The notes under the pieces are model-generated. The model was given only the letters and a program-made list of their open reading frames with translations, had not been told where the DNA came from and did not search any database. A program made the position numbers and the translations under genes. This document shows, one piece after another, positions 20,444-27,563 of a stretch of DNA of 35,837 nucleotides. How positions within the stretch are numbered: position 1 is the first letter of the stretch; each line of letters opens with the position of its first letter. The stretch is taken from NCBI GenBank assembly GCA_018304325.1, contig JAGVWM010000001.1:1-35837 (forward strand). The letters are read 5' to 3'. The stretch comes from Candidatus Pacearchaeota archaeon (GTDB lineage: Archaea; Nanobdellota; Nanobdellia; Pacearchaeales; GW2011-AR1).

Positions 20444-20848
20444 TTAAGCACCATTATTTTCACTAACTCTTATATTAAGTACTGCTTTACCCTCTTCAGG
20501 AAAGCTTACAGCAGAATCTATATTATAATCTGTAAAATAATAATAAGAATACCCCTCTCCTTGAGAGACTTTAACACTAACTAAATTATCTTTAAAATAA
20601 AAAGCATTATTTATATCAAAGTTATTTTTACTTGCAACTTTATACAAGTCACTTATATCAATATTTATCTGTGTTCCAGGTTTGGCACTATCAATACTTA
20701 GTGCGATTTCTTTTGCATAAAGCCTTTCAGTTAAAAAAATGCTATGGCTCGTATTATAAACAAAAAAAAATAACATTGAAAAAAATACTAAGTTTACTAA
20801 AACAAAAATGACCTCTTCTAATGGAACATTACCTCTTTTATTCATCAT
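20444..20848 (-). CDS. Pilin-like protein with Glu at +5
   Basis: 134 residues. 'MNKRGNVPLEEVIFVLVNLV': cleavage after K-R-G puts Glu at position 5 of the mature protein, the residue that type IV pilins use for subunit docking. The helix spans about 10-32. The exterior domain ends in 'GKAVLNIRVSENNGA', which looks beta-stranded. An ATG-ATG pair begins it 1 nt after the upstream stop. Strong pilin-like N-terminus; probable minor pilin. Confidence 0.75.
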   Translation of the reverse strand: MMNKRGNVPLEEVIFVLVNLVFFSMLFFFVYNTSHSIFLTERLYAKEIALSIDSAKPGTQINIDISDLYKVASKNNFDINNAFYFKDNLVSVKVSQGEGYSYYYFTDYNIDSAVSFPEEGKAVLNIRVSENNGA

Positions 20849-20849
20849 T

Positions 20850-21956
20850 TTAAGGAAGTCCTTCTATAACCCGACAATATTCTGCAATAGACTCTAAATC
20901 ATAATTTATAGTTCTCACAGCTGAACATCCGCTTCTTGCATCACTTGAAATCTCAATATCTCCGCAAAAACCTGCGCTAACACCTCTGCTCAATGTAACA
21001 CTTCCCTGTTGGTAAATTCCCAAAATTGCTGCAATTACCAAACCATGTACTGAAAAAATACCTTGTATGGCTTTTCCACCAACAGCTAAAAATGCTGGTC
21101 CAAATGCAAAATATCCTGCAGTTCCAATTCCTGCAACTGCTCCTGCAGAATTAGCAATAACTCCTCCATGGCTAGGAGAAGTTATCTGCATAAAAACAAT
21201 TGCAGTTTCTTTCAAATTATCATCTCTAGTATTACTTATTGTAGAAGAGTCGACAAATTCAACCGAAGTATCCTGATCTTTTTTAATTAAATCAACATCA
21301 TTTCCAGCATCATCTTTTGTTGAATTAAAATCTGGTAAATTAAGCAAATTATTATCTATAGTATAACTTGCTGCATAATCCTCTCCAAGCATATAGTCAA
21401 AATAAGTTTTCTCAGTTTTTGGAACTAAATGACTTTTCATATATTCATTTATATTCATATTTTCAAACTCCACACCATCTAAAGAATTCTTATCTATTGC
21501 AATTCTTGAGCAGACAACACAGCTAGGATAGACTAAACCAACACCAAAATTTTCAGCTGCTCCCTGAGAAAATAAACTTACTTTACCCTCACCCATAAGC
21601 TCCCAACATTCTAACATTGACTGGGCATATATCTTCTGGACTTGTTCTAAACCTTGTACAGCACTATTAGAAACTCTAATTTTAGTAACTCCTTTTTCTC
21701 CTTTAAATTCATCGCACTCTCCTCCAAAAAGCTCTCCAGTAATGCAAATCTTTTCAGTTTTACATCTTAAAGGCACATAACCTTTTGCTAATGAAGGAGT
21801 GCTGCCTCGAGAAATAACAGAAAAATGACATGTATTTTTATCAACATCATTCTGAGTAAATAAATTAGTTACTGCAAAAATAAGTATTCCAAGACCTACT
21901 AAAATTAATATTATTGATACAACCCATTCAACAGCTAAAAATCCTCCTTTTTCCAT
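20850..21956 (-). CDS. Large pilin-like protein, first gene of the five-gene operon
   Basis: 368 residues. 'MEKGGFLAVEWVVSIILILV' gives Glu at +5 after cleavage at G-G. An exterior domain of about 340 residues with many cysteines follows (CHFSV, RCKTEKICIT, GECDEF, MLECWEL, SCVVCSR, FCGD, GCSAV, YCRV). A second hydrophobic stretch (about 260-310, 'GGVIANSAGAVAGIGTAGYF') could be a membrane hairpin or a buried core. The start is supported by a TATA box at 21981-21990. It heads the transcript that runs to 18936 and may be a tip adhesin. Confidence 0.72.
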   Translation of the reverse strand: MEKGGFLAVEWVVSIILILVGLGILIFAVTNLFTQNDVDKNTCHFSVISRGSTPSLAKGYVPLRCKTEKICITGELFGGECDEFKGEKGVTKIRVSNSAVQGLEQVQKIYAQSMLECWELMGEGKVSLFSQGAAENFGVGLVYPSCVVCSRIAIDKNSLDGVEFENMNINEYMKSHLVPKTEKTYFDYMLGEDYAASYTIDNNLLNLPDFNSTKDDAGNDVDLIKKDQDTSVEFVDSSTISNTRDDNLKETAIVFMQITSPSHGGVIANSAGAVAGIGTAGYFAFGPAFLAVGGKAIQGIFSVHGLVIAAILGIYQQGSVTLSRGVSAGFCGDIEISSDARSGCSAVRTINYDLESIAEYCRVIEGLP

Positions 21957-21980
21957 AACACAAAAATAAAGAATTGTGAG

Positions 21981-21990
21981 TTTTTATATG
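21981..21990 (-). promoter_or_regulatory. TATA box of the 21956-18936 pilin operon
   Basis: Minus-strand CATATAAAAA centred about 29 nt before the ATG at 21956, leaving a leader of only a few bases. Confidence 0.5.
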
Positions 21991-22049
21991 TTAAGATATA
22001 TTTCAAAAACTATACTCTTAGGTGTATAAATAAGTATCTTAATCATGAT

Positions 22050-22077
22050 CAAGAATCTTTATTGTATTATTCTTGAC
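22050..22077 (-). terminator. Hairpin after the 24311-22079 pilin operon
   Basis: On the minus strand TCAAGAAT and ATTCTTGA form an 8-bp stem around a 12-nt loop, 1 nt after the stop at 22079. A clear T-run does not follow at once, so it may be a processing or stability element instead of a terminator. Confidence 0.45.
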
Positions 22078-22078
22078 A

Positions 22079-22204
22079 TTATACGCCTGAAAAAACAAAT
22101 TTATTAAAAAAATAATAAACTCCATAAACAAGTATACCAAATATCACTAACAAAAGTATTATTTTTGCAATTTCTTCCAACTCAAGTTTTGCTTTCTTAT
22201 TCAT
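22079..22204 (-). CDS. 41-residue mini-pilin with Glu at +5
   Basis: MNKKAKLELEEIAKIILLLV, then about 20 residues more. After cleavage at K-K-A the mature protein would be 37 residues: Glu at +5, the hydrophobic helix, and a very short tail (NKFVFSGV). It begins 1 nt after the stop of the 22206 gene, so it is translated by coupling. A pilin reduced to its helix can only pack within a fibre core or a membrane complex. No other assignment fits as well. Confidence 0.65.
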   Translation of the reverse strand: MNKKAKLELEEIAKIILLLVIFGILVYGVYYFFNKFVFSGV

Positions 22205-22205
22205 T

Positions 22206-23033
22206 TTAACCCTTATTTTTAGATCTAAAATTAATCTGATAAACATGTCCATCATTACCTGTAATTAACAAGCGTGAAGCAGGGGTATTTTCAAAAGAAA
22301 CATCTGTATTATACAAAAAAATCTGTTTAGCTGTAAGTTCTTCAATATTTGTTAAAAATATTTTTGTTGATAAATCATCAATTGAAAACAAAAAGTCTAA
22401 ATTCTGGTTATCAGCAAATAATACTATAGATTCCTTTAAATCATTTTCAATATTTTTTCCTCCTTGGTTAATCAAATTAATAGCTAAATCTTTCACAGAA
22501 AGAGAATTTTCATTTTTTTTAAAAAATAATAATTTATTAAAAATTTCCTTATCTTGCAAATAAATATCATAATTATAATCTTTATTAGTTAACATAATAA
22601 CTCCCTCTCTTTTTGCCATATAGATTATAGAGGGAAAACCAATACCTCCAATCAAATCTCCTGCATCTAAAATATCTTCATCCTTTAATTTAAAACAAAC
22701 TGCAGAAGAAGAGGCATAAATACATATACAATTATTAAAACTAAGACACTCTCTTGGTCTTGAATTAACTGAATCAGGTGGACCATTTTTATAAAAGGGT
22801 ATTAAAAGTCCATTTTTTGGAGAACTAACTAAATAACTCTGAGAATCTCCATCTTTTAACTCTTTAATTATATTTTCAATGTTATCTAAATGTACTCTTG
22901 CCTGCTCTAATTGTGATTTTTGAGTAATTGACTCATAAAGTGTAAATGCTAAATATCCTAAAAGAAAAAGAAGAATTATTGCAACTATAACTTTAGCAAC
23001 CTCTTCAACAAACCAATCACCTTTTTTGTTCAT
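22206..23033 (-). CDS. Pilin-like protein with Glu at +5
   Basis: 275 residues. 'MNKKGDWFVEEVAKVIVAII' has the cut after K-K-G and Glu5. The helix covers about 10-32 and a charged coiled segment follows (QLEQARVHLDNIENIIKELK). The exterior domain has four cysteines (C-L-S-F-N-N-C-I-C-I-Y and C-F-K-L) and probably beta repeats ('GVIMLTNKDYNYDIYLQ'). The start is 1 nt after the upstream stop. Probable minor pilin in the 24311-22079 operon. Confidence 0.74.
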   Translation of the reverse strand: MNKKGDWFVEEVAKVIVAIILLFLLGYLAFTLYESITQKSQLEQARVHLDNIENIIKELKDGDSQSYLVSSPKNGLLIPFYKNGPPDSVNSRPRECLSFNNCICIYASSSAVCFKLKDEDILDAGDLIGGIGFPSIIYMAKREGVIMLTNKDYNYDIYLQDKEIFNKLLFFKKNENSLSVKDLAINLINQGGKNIENDLKESIVLFADNQNLDFLFSIDDLSTKIFLTNIEELTAKQIFLYNTDVSFENTPASRLLITGNDGHVYQINFRSKNKG

Positions 23034-23034
23034 T

Positions 23035-24156
23035 TTAATTTACGTTTTCAAATAACTCTGAAACTTTTGACTCACTAATAAAAATATTAGTTTTGTAAAA
23101 ATACCTTAGAGTGTAAGAATTTGATTCAATTCTAGGATAATTTAATGAAAGTTGATTAACAATGGAATCTCTTCCTATACTTGCATAAGGATCAAATAAA
23201 TTGCTGTCTACATCACTAAAAATTTGTGGGTTAATCAAAACACTTCCATCTCTTAAAATAATTCCTACAGGTTTATCATCTCCAAAAATATCAACTCCAA
23301 ACCAACCTAATTTTTTACTATAAATAGTCAAGTAATATCCTTGAAAAGAAATTTTATTATCATTAAAATCTAATATTCCTTGGTCATTCTGTAAATAAAA
23401 GTATTCAAAACCTTCTTTTTTTACATCAAAATAAGGACTTAAATCAATTACATACTTTCCTTTAGCATTTTTTTCACCACTACTTATAAAAATAACATCT
23501 TGTCCAGGCCACAAATCATTGTAAATAGGTATTCTCCAATTGTCTGGATGACAGATATAATTTCCAGAATAAATAATAGACTTATCTAAACTTGTTAACC
23601 TTGCTAAAAATTCTATTCTAGATGATCTAGGTTTATTTGAAAGAAAATAAAACCATATCATATATCTTTCTTTAGATGTAGAATCAAATATCTCAGGTCT
23701 TAATAAAACAGCTCCATTAACAACATCAGCAATAGCAATATCCCGTACTTCTTTAAAATAAATAGTTCCTTCTTCAGAGCTTCCTTTCAAATAAAGACTT
23801 GTCCCTATACTGTGTTCTTTAGTATTAGAATTCCAAAATGAGACATACTGTGTCGGACTTGCAAAAGGATTTATCTTACTATTTGAAATATCTCCAATTT
23901 TTCCAGGGCAATACCTTACCTGTCCATCAGGAAGTTTATAATCAGGAGAAATATCTCCAATATAAGTATCATTCTGATTATAACTATAATCTGGGAAAAA
24001 ACTAATCCATTTTGAAAATGGAATGCTTATTAAAAAACCAAGCAGAACAAAAAGTAAAACTGCTGCGATTATCCAATTAAGGTGTTCCTCTATAATAATA
24101 TCTCCTCTTTTATCCATGTTGTGGTTTGTTAAACTTTTCAAAAGTTTATTTTTCAT
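23035..24156 (-). CDS. Large pilin-like protein with Glu at +5
   Basis: 373 residues from the ATG at 24156, which overlaps the upstream stop by 4-nt ATGA coupling. An in-frame ATG at 24117 would give the short leader MDKRG found in neighbours. Either way cleavage after K-R-G places Glu at +5 ('DIIIEEHLNWIIAAVLLFVL'). The exterior domain (about 330 residues) is rich in aromatic, Asn and Asp residues, suggesting beta-sheets ('GYYLTIYSKKLGWFGVDIF'). Likely a large minor pilin or adhesin. Confidence 0.73.
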   Translation of the reverse strand: MKNKLLKSLTNHNMDKRGDIIIEEHLNWIIAAVLLFVLLGFLISIPFSKWISFFPDYSYNQNDTYIGDISPDYKLPDGQVRYCPGKIGDISNSKINPFASPTQYVSFWNSNTKEHSIGTSLYLKGSSEEGTIYFKEVRDIAIADVVNGAVLLRPEIFDSTSKERYMIWFYFLSNKPRSSRIEFLARLTSLDKSIIYSGNYICHPDNWRIPIYNDLWPGQDVIFISSGEKNAKGKYVIDLSPYFDVKKEGFEYFYLQNDQGILDFNDNKISFQGYYLTIYSKKLGWFGVDIFGDDKPVGIILRDGSVLINPQIFSDVDSNLFDPYASIGRDSIVNQLSLNYPRIESNSYTLRYFYKTNIFISESKVSELFENVN

Positions 24157-24311
24157 CTTCCAAATCTTAAAAAATCTTTAGCTGTTTGTAAATACCCTGT
24201 TAATCTGTCACCTAATAAAAAATAAGAAATTAATACAATTCCCATAAGCACTAAAAGAACAATAATTCCAACAAGTAGTTCCTGTCTTGTAATACCTTTT
24301 TTATTTAACAT
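24153..24311 (-). CDS. 52-residue mini-pilin with Glu at +5, first gene of the operon
   Basis: MLNKKGITRQELLVGIIVLL, one helix (about 12-34), then a short amphipathic tail (TGYLQTAKDFLRFGR). Cleavage after K-K-G gives Glu at +5. Behind a TATA box at 24331-24344 (27 nt), it starts the operon 24153, 23035, 22206, 22079. It ends in an ATGA overlap with the next gene. The size is near that of archaeal pilins with minimal heads. Confidence 0.7.
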   Translation of the reverse strand: MLNKKGITRQELLVGIIVLLVLMGIVLISYFLLGDRLTGYLQTAKDFLRFGR

Positions 24312-24330
24312 CCTAAACAAAACAGAAGAA

Positions 24331-24344
24331 TATAATTAATAAAG
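24331..24344 (-). promoter_or_regulatory. TATA box of the 24311-22079 pilin operon
   Basis: Minus-strand CTTTATTAATTATA, centred 27 nt before the ATG at 24311. Confidence 0.5.
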
Positions 24345-24357
24345 ATATTGTTTTAAT

Positions 24358-24492
24358 AAAAGAAAGTTCATAAGGAAACCATTGGCTTTCAAAAGGAAGA
24401 TTGTAAATAAGCTTGGCTATTAAAAGGAAAACTCATAAAGAAAACCTTGCATTTAAAGGAGATGTCATAAGAAGAACCTTGGTTCTTTTTAT
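24358..24492. repeat. Four degenerate ~33-bp tandem units, the last matching 5688-5725
   Basis: Units at 24358-24390, 24391-24421, 24422-24454 and 24455-24492 share the pattern AAAAGGA, then TCATAA, then AACC-TTGG-TTT. The last unit matches the 38-bp element at 5688-5725 with one difference and carries AAGAACC-TT-GGTTCTT plus a T-tract. The array touches the stop codon of the TadC-like gene. Units vary too much in length and sequence for a CRISPR. Confidence 0.65.
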
Positions 24493-26693
24493 TAGGCAAG
24501 TCCTCCGAGAGAAAATCCTGCAAGTACAGAAAGGATTATTATTGAAATAAATGAAACAGCAGTATAAACAATAATTCCTATTTTCAAATACTTGCCAATA
24601 TCAGCAGTTCTTTTTAATTTATCAGATCCAGAATCAATTGTAACTAAAACATTAGTTAAAATAAATATAATTTGTATAAGGTAAAGACCAACAGCTACCT
24701 GAATATAATATGGAGGTATAATTTGTTCAATTCTAAAAATATTTAAAAAAGTTCCTAGATCAAAACCAACATTTTGTGTTCCACTTGCCTGAACATCTGT
24801 AAAAATACTTGACAATTTATTAAGTATAAAGGCAATCATACCAGCCAAACCTACAACAATTCCTGCTAATAGGGGAGCAAGGAAGGTCATATTACTTTTC
24901 ATATCACTAATAACTTCAGCTAATAAATCTCTAAGCCTAGATTCTACTTTATGAATATTTTTTATATACTCTGAAATACTCATTAAACTCTCAGCAGCAA
25001 CTTTAAGACCTTTTTTACTAGATTCTAAAAGAATCCTCATACTTGTACTAATTAAATTAGAAGGATAATCTATTATTGCTCCTCTTTTAGGATTAAATAT
25101 TGCTTCATCCAGAGACATTCCTGCTTGATGTAAATTAAGATTTACTTTTCTGAAAAAATCCTCTGTTCTTTGTCCCCTAGTAGACTCAGCAACTCTTGCA
25201 AAGGCAATTTCAGCAGGAATTCCATCACCTAATCTATTCCCTAGTTGAAATAATGAATTTGTAAATTCCATCTCAAGTTCTTTTGTGTTATTTCTATCTT
25301 TTATCAATTCTTTAGTTTTCATTTTAAATGCAATTGCAAAAAACATTGCTATAGATAACGGCAAAAACAATCCTAAAAGTAATGCCCCAATACCAAAAGG
25401 ACCAACAACTCCAGATTTTAAACCACTGATACTAGTAACTGCAGCTCCTGTAGACGCATCCTTAAAATCAAAAAGTCTTACATCTTGTAAAAAGCTAAGG
25501 CCAAAAGCTCCTAGATTAATATCAGGACTTATTCCAAATGATTCAAGAAAAAATGGCCATTGAAATAAAAATGGAACTAAACTTAATAAAAAGAAAGGAA
25601 AGCAAATAGCTGCTGCAATAAAATAAGGTTTTTTAGAAATATATTTAGGGTATTTAGGATTTAATTCTAAAATATTATTTTCGCCATAACCACCTGGACG
25701 TTTCATCATAATATTATTTGTCATATAAAACACAAGAAATGGAACAATAATATTAAACAAGATAAAAACATGGTACCACTTTATTAATCCTCCAAGAAGA
25801 GCAGAAGCTAAAGGTAATAATGCTAACCCTAAGGTAGGTAATACAACTCCAAGCATGTAAACATTAGTTAAAGGACTCCTAACATCTCTAGAATAAGCAA
25901 GCATTTTTTCATAAACTCCTTCCAAAATAACCTGTAAAGATTTCTCAAGGGTCTGAATTCTTCTATTATTAGATGGTTCATATAAACTTGATTCAATTAA
26001 GTGAAATGCTTCTACAAATTCTATAGCATCTTTTTCCCATGTTTTAAGATAGTTATCTAAACTCTCTTTAATAGTACTATATTTCCCAGTTTCTACATCC
26101 CAGAATATTTTTTTCAAATCTAAAGAAAGAGGCGCCTGCAAATGTTGCGAAGCAAAAGCAATGGCTCTCTCCAAGTTAGAAGTATGTTTCATATAAACAA
26201 CGACGTAAAGCACACAAGGAACCATCTGGCTACTAGCTTTAAGTCTAAGATTATTTGCAAGTCTAGAAGGACTAGTATAAGAATAATAAAAAACAAAGAA
26301 ACTTGCAATTAAAACTAAAAATAAAAATAATAATCCTTTTGAAAAATCAAAACTTGCTCCTTGCCAAAAATAAGCTAATAAAAAAACAAGAAGTCCTAAG
26401 AAAAAAACAAAGAACATTGATACAAAAGAAAAAACAGCTACCTGGCTAGGAGTTATATCTAAATGAGCCATATCAAGTTTTTTCTGAACTTTCAAACTGT
26501 CTTTTTCAGAAATCCTAACCTTCATAAAAGAACCAAATGCTTTAGCAAGCTTTTCATATCTAGAAAGCTGAGGCATCATTTCTTTTTTAAAAGTTAAGTA
26601 CTCCTTACTTATATCTCCAGGAGTATAATTAGTATCAATTTCTTTTGATAATTTTCCAGAATATTTTTTCAAAAGATCATCTATATTTCCCAT
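24492..26693 (-). CDS. TadC/FlaJ-like membrane platform protein with two T2SSF domains
   Basis: 733 residues. Two copies of the type II secretion F domain are seen: the first from about 150 to 310 ('VPCVLYVVVYMKHTSNLERA ... LGVVLPTLGLALLPLASAL'), the second from about 480 to 650 ('MEFTNSLFQLGNRLGDGIPA' through 'MTFLAPLLAGIVVGLAGMIA'). About nine hydrophobic helices are present, and a soluble N-terminal part precedes the first pair. The protein anchors the ATPase and pilins in the membrane, as FlaJ/ArlJ does in the archaellum. The ATPase partner is encoded 870 bp upstream on the same strand, with vapBC in between. Confidence 0.9.
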   Translation of the reverse strand: MGNIDDLLKKYSGKLSKEIDTNYTPGDISKEYLTFKKEMMPQLSRYEKLAKAFGSFMKVRISEKDSLKVQKKLDMAHLDITPSQVAVFSFVSMFFVFFLGLLVFLLAYFWQGASFDFSKGLLFLFLVLIASFFVFYYSYTSPSRLANNLRLKASSQMVPCVLYVVVYMKHTSNLERAIAFASQHLQAPLSLDLKKIFWDVETGKYSTIKESLDNYLKTWEKDAIEFVEAFHLIESSLYEPSNNRRIQTLEKSLQVILEGVYEKMLAYSRDVRSPLTNVYMLGVVLPTLGLALLPLASALLGGLIKWYHVFILFNIIVPFLVFYMTNNIMMKRPGGYGENNILELNPKYPKYISKKPYFIAAAICFPFFLLSLVPFLFQWPFFLESFGISPDINLGAFGLSFLQDVRLFDFKDASTGAAVTSISGLKSGVVGPFGIGALLLGLFLPLSIAMFFAIAFKMKTKELIKDRNNTKELEMEFTNSLFQLGNRLGDGIPAEIAFARVAESTRGQRTEDFFRKVNLNLHQAGMSLDEAIFNPKRGAIIDYPSNLISTSMRILLESSKKGLKVAAESLMSISEYIKNIHKVESRLRDLLAEVISDMKSNMTFLAPLLAGIVVGLAGMIAFILNKLSSIFTDVQASGTQNVGFDLGTFLNIFRIEQIIPPYYIQVAVGLYLIQIIFILTNVLVTIDSGSDKLKRTADIGKYLKIGIIVYTAVSFISIIILSVLAGFSLGGLA

Positions 26694-26932
26694 ATTTCAC
26701 TTCCTTTTTATACCCAAAAGAAATAAAAGAGAATTAATAAAGGTTATTGGAAAGAAAAATTATCAGCTTAAATTAAGTTTTAATAAATCAAACTAAAAAA
26801 ACGTTAATAAATGGGTAAAATAAAGCAAAGAAGAATTAATATTCCAAATTAATCTTATTTAATATAAAAATCAGGAAAAGATATTACCTTTTCAAAATAA
26901 ACCCTAAAACAACCGAAATATTTATATAGTAT

Positions 26933-26956
26933 ATAATTATATAATTATATAATTAT
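26933..26956 (+). promoter_or_regulatory. Three tandem copies of a palindromic octamer before vapB
   Basis: ATAATTAT, its own reverse complement, repeated three times up to the base before the vapB ATG. A TATA box (TTTATATA, 26920-26927) lies just upstream, so the array covers the transcription start. It is a likely operator for VapB/VapBC autoregulation. Confidence 0.55.
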
Positions 26957-27172
26957 ATGCCGACAACAATACAAATAAATGAATCAACATTAGAATTATT
27001 AAAAAAGATAAAGAAAGAATTAGAAGCTTCTTCCTATGATGAAGCAATTACAAAAATGGTTATTAATGAATCTCAAAAAGAATCTTTGGCTGGATTTTTA
27101 GGAAAATATATTGGGAAAAAATCACGCAAGGAAATTCTTCATGATTTAAGAGATAAAAATGACAGACTCTAA
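26957..27172 (+). CDS. vapB: VapB-type antitoxin
   Basis: 71 residues. 'MPTTIQINESTLELLKKIKK' then 'SYDEAITKMVINESQKESL' is a ribbon-helix-helix-like N-terminus of the kind found in archaeal VapB antitoxins. The C-terminus 'FLGKYIGKKSRKEILHDLRD' would wrap the toxin. It overlaps vapC by 14 nt. VapB normally blocks the VapC active site and represses the operon, and the palindromic octamers at its start codon fit that job. Confidence 0.85.
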   Translation: MPTTIQINESTLELLKKIKKELEASSYDEAITKMVINESQKESLAGFLGKYIGKKSRKEILHDLRDKNDRL

Positions 27173-27527
27173 ACTATTAGATTCTTCTATATGGTTGTCA
27201 TACTTAATTAATGGAAATCATATAAATATAATAGAAACAAATGAGATTTTTCTTTTGTCAGTTTTATCTTTATTTGAAATAAAAAGAAAAATTTTAAAGT
27301 ATAAAATTGAAAAAAACAAAATAATTAAAATGATCGAATTTGTTAAAAAAAGAAGTTTAATTATTCCTATAAACGATAAAATATCTGAGAAAGCAGCTGA
27401 AATTTCAGTCGAGAAAAATCTTCCTGCAATTGATTCTCTAATTTATTCAAGTGCTATATTAAACAAATCTAAATTAATAACTTTAGATAATGATTTCAGG
27501 GGCTTAAAAGAAGTTACTTTGTTATGA
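27159..27527 (+). CDS. vapC: VapC-type PIN-domain RNase toxin
   Basis: 122 residues. PIN-domain acidic residues are in place: Asp8 (LLDSSIW), Glu40 (LFEIKRK), Asp92 (PAIDSLIYSSA) and Asp110/Asp112 (TLDNDF). These hold metal ions for cutting tRNA or rRNA. It overlaps vapB by 14 nt. The pair lies on the opposite strand between the secretion ATPase and the TadC-like gene, two partners that are normally neighbours, so it probably entered later. Confidence 0.92.
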   Translation: MTDSKLLDSSIWLSYLINGNHINIIETNEIFLLSVLSLFEIKRKILKYKIEKNKIIKMIEFVKKRSLIIPINDKISEKAAEISVEKNLPAIDSLIYSSAILNKSKLITLDNDFRGLKEVTLL

Positions 27528-27563
27528 AATCATATTTGGCAAAAATAACTGCAATTAATAAAC

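Noticed and set aside
24358-24492. Possible CRISPR array
   Set aside because: Units differ in length and sequence, there are no unique spacers between constant repeats, and no cas gene is near.
25285-25563. Plus-strand open frame of 92 codons inside the TadC-like gene
   Set aside because: Antisense shadow of the second T2SSF region, without promoter or motif.
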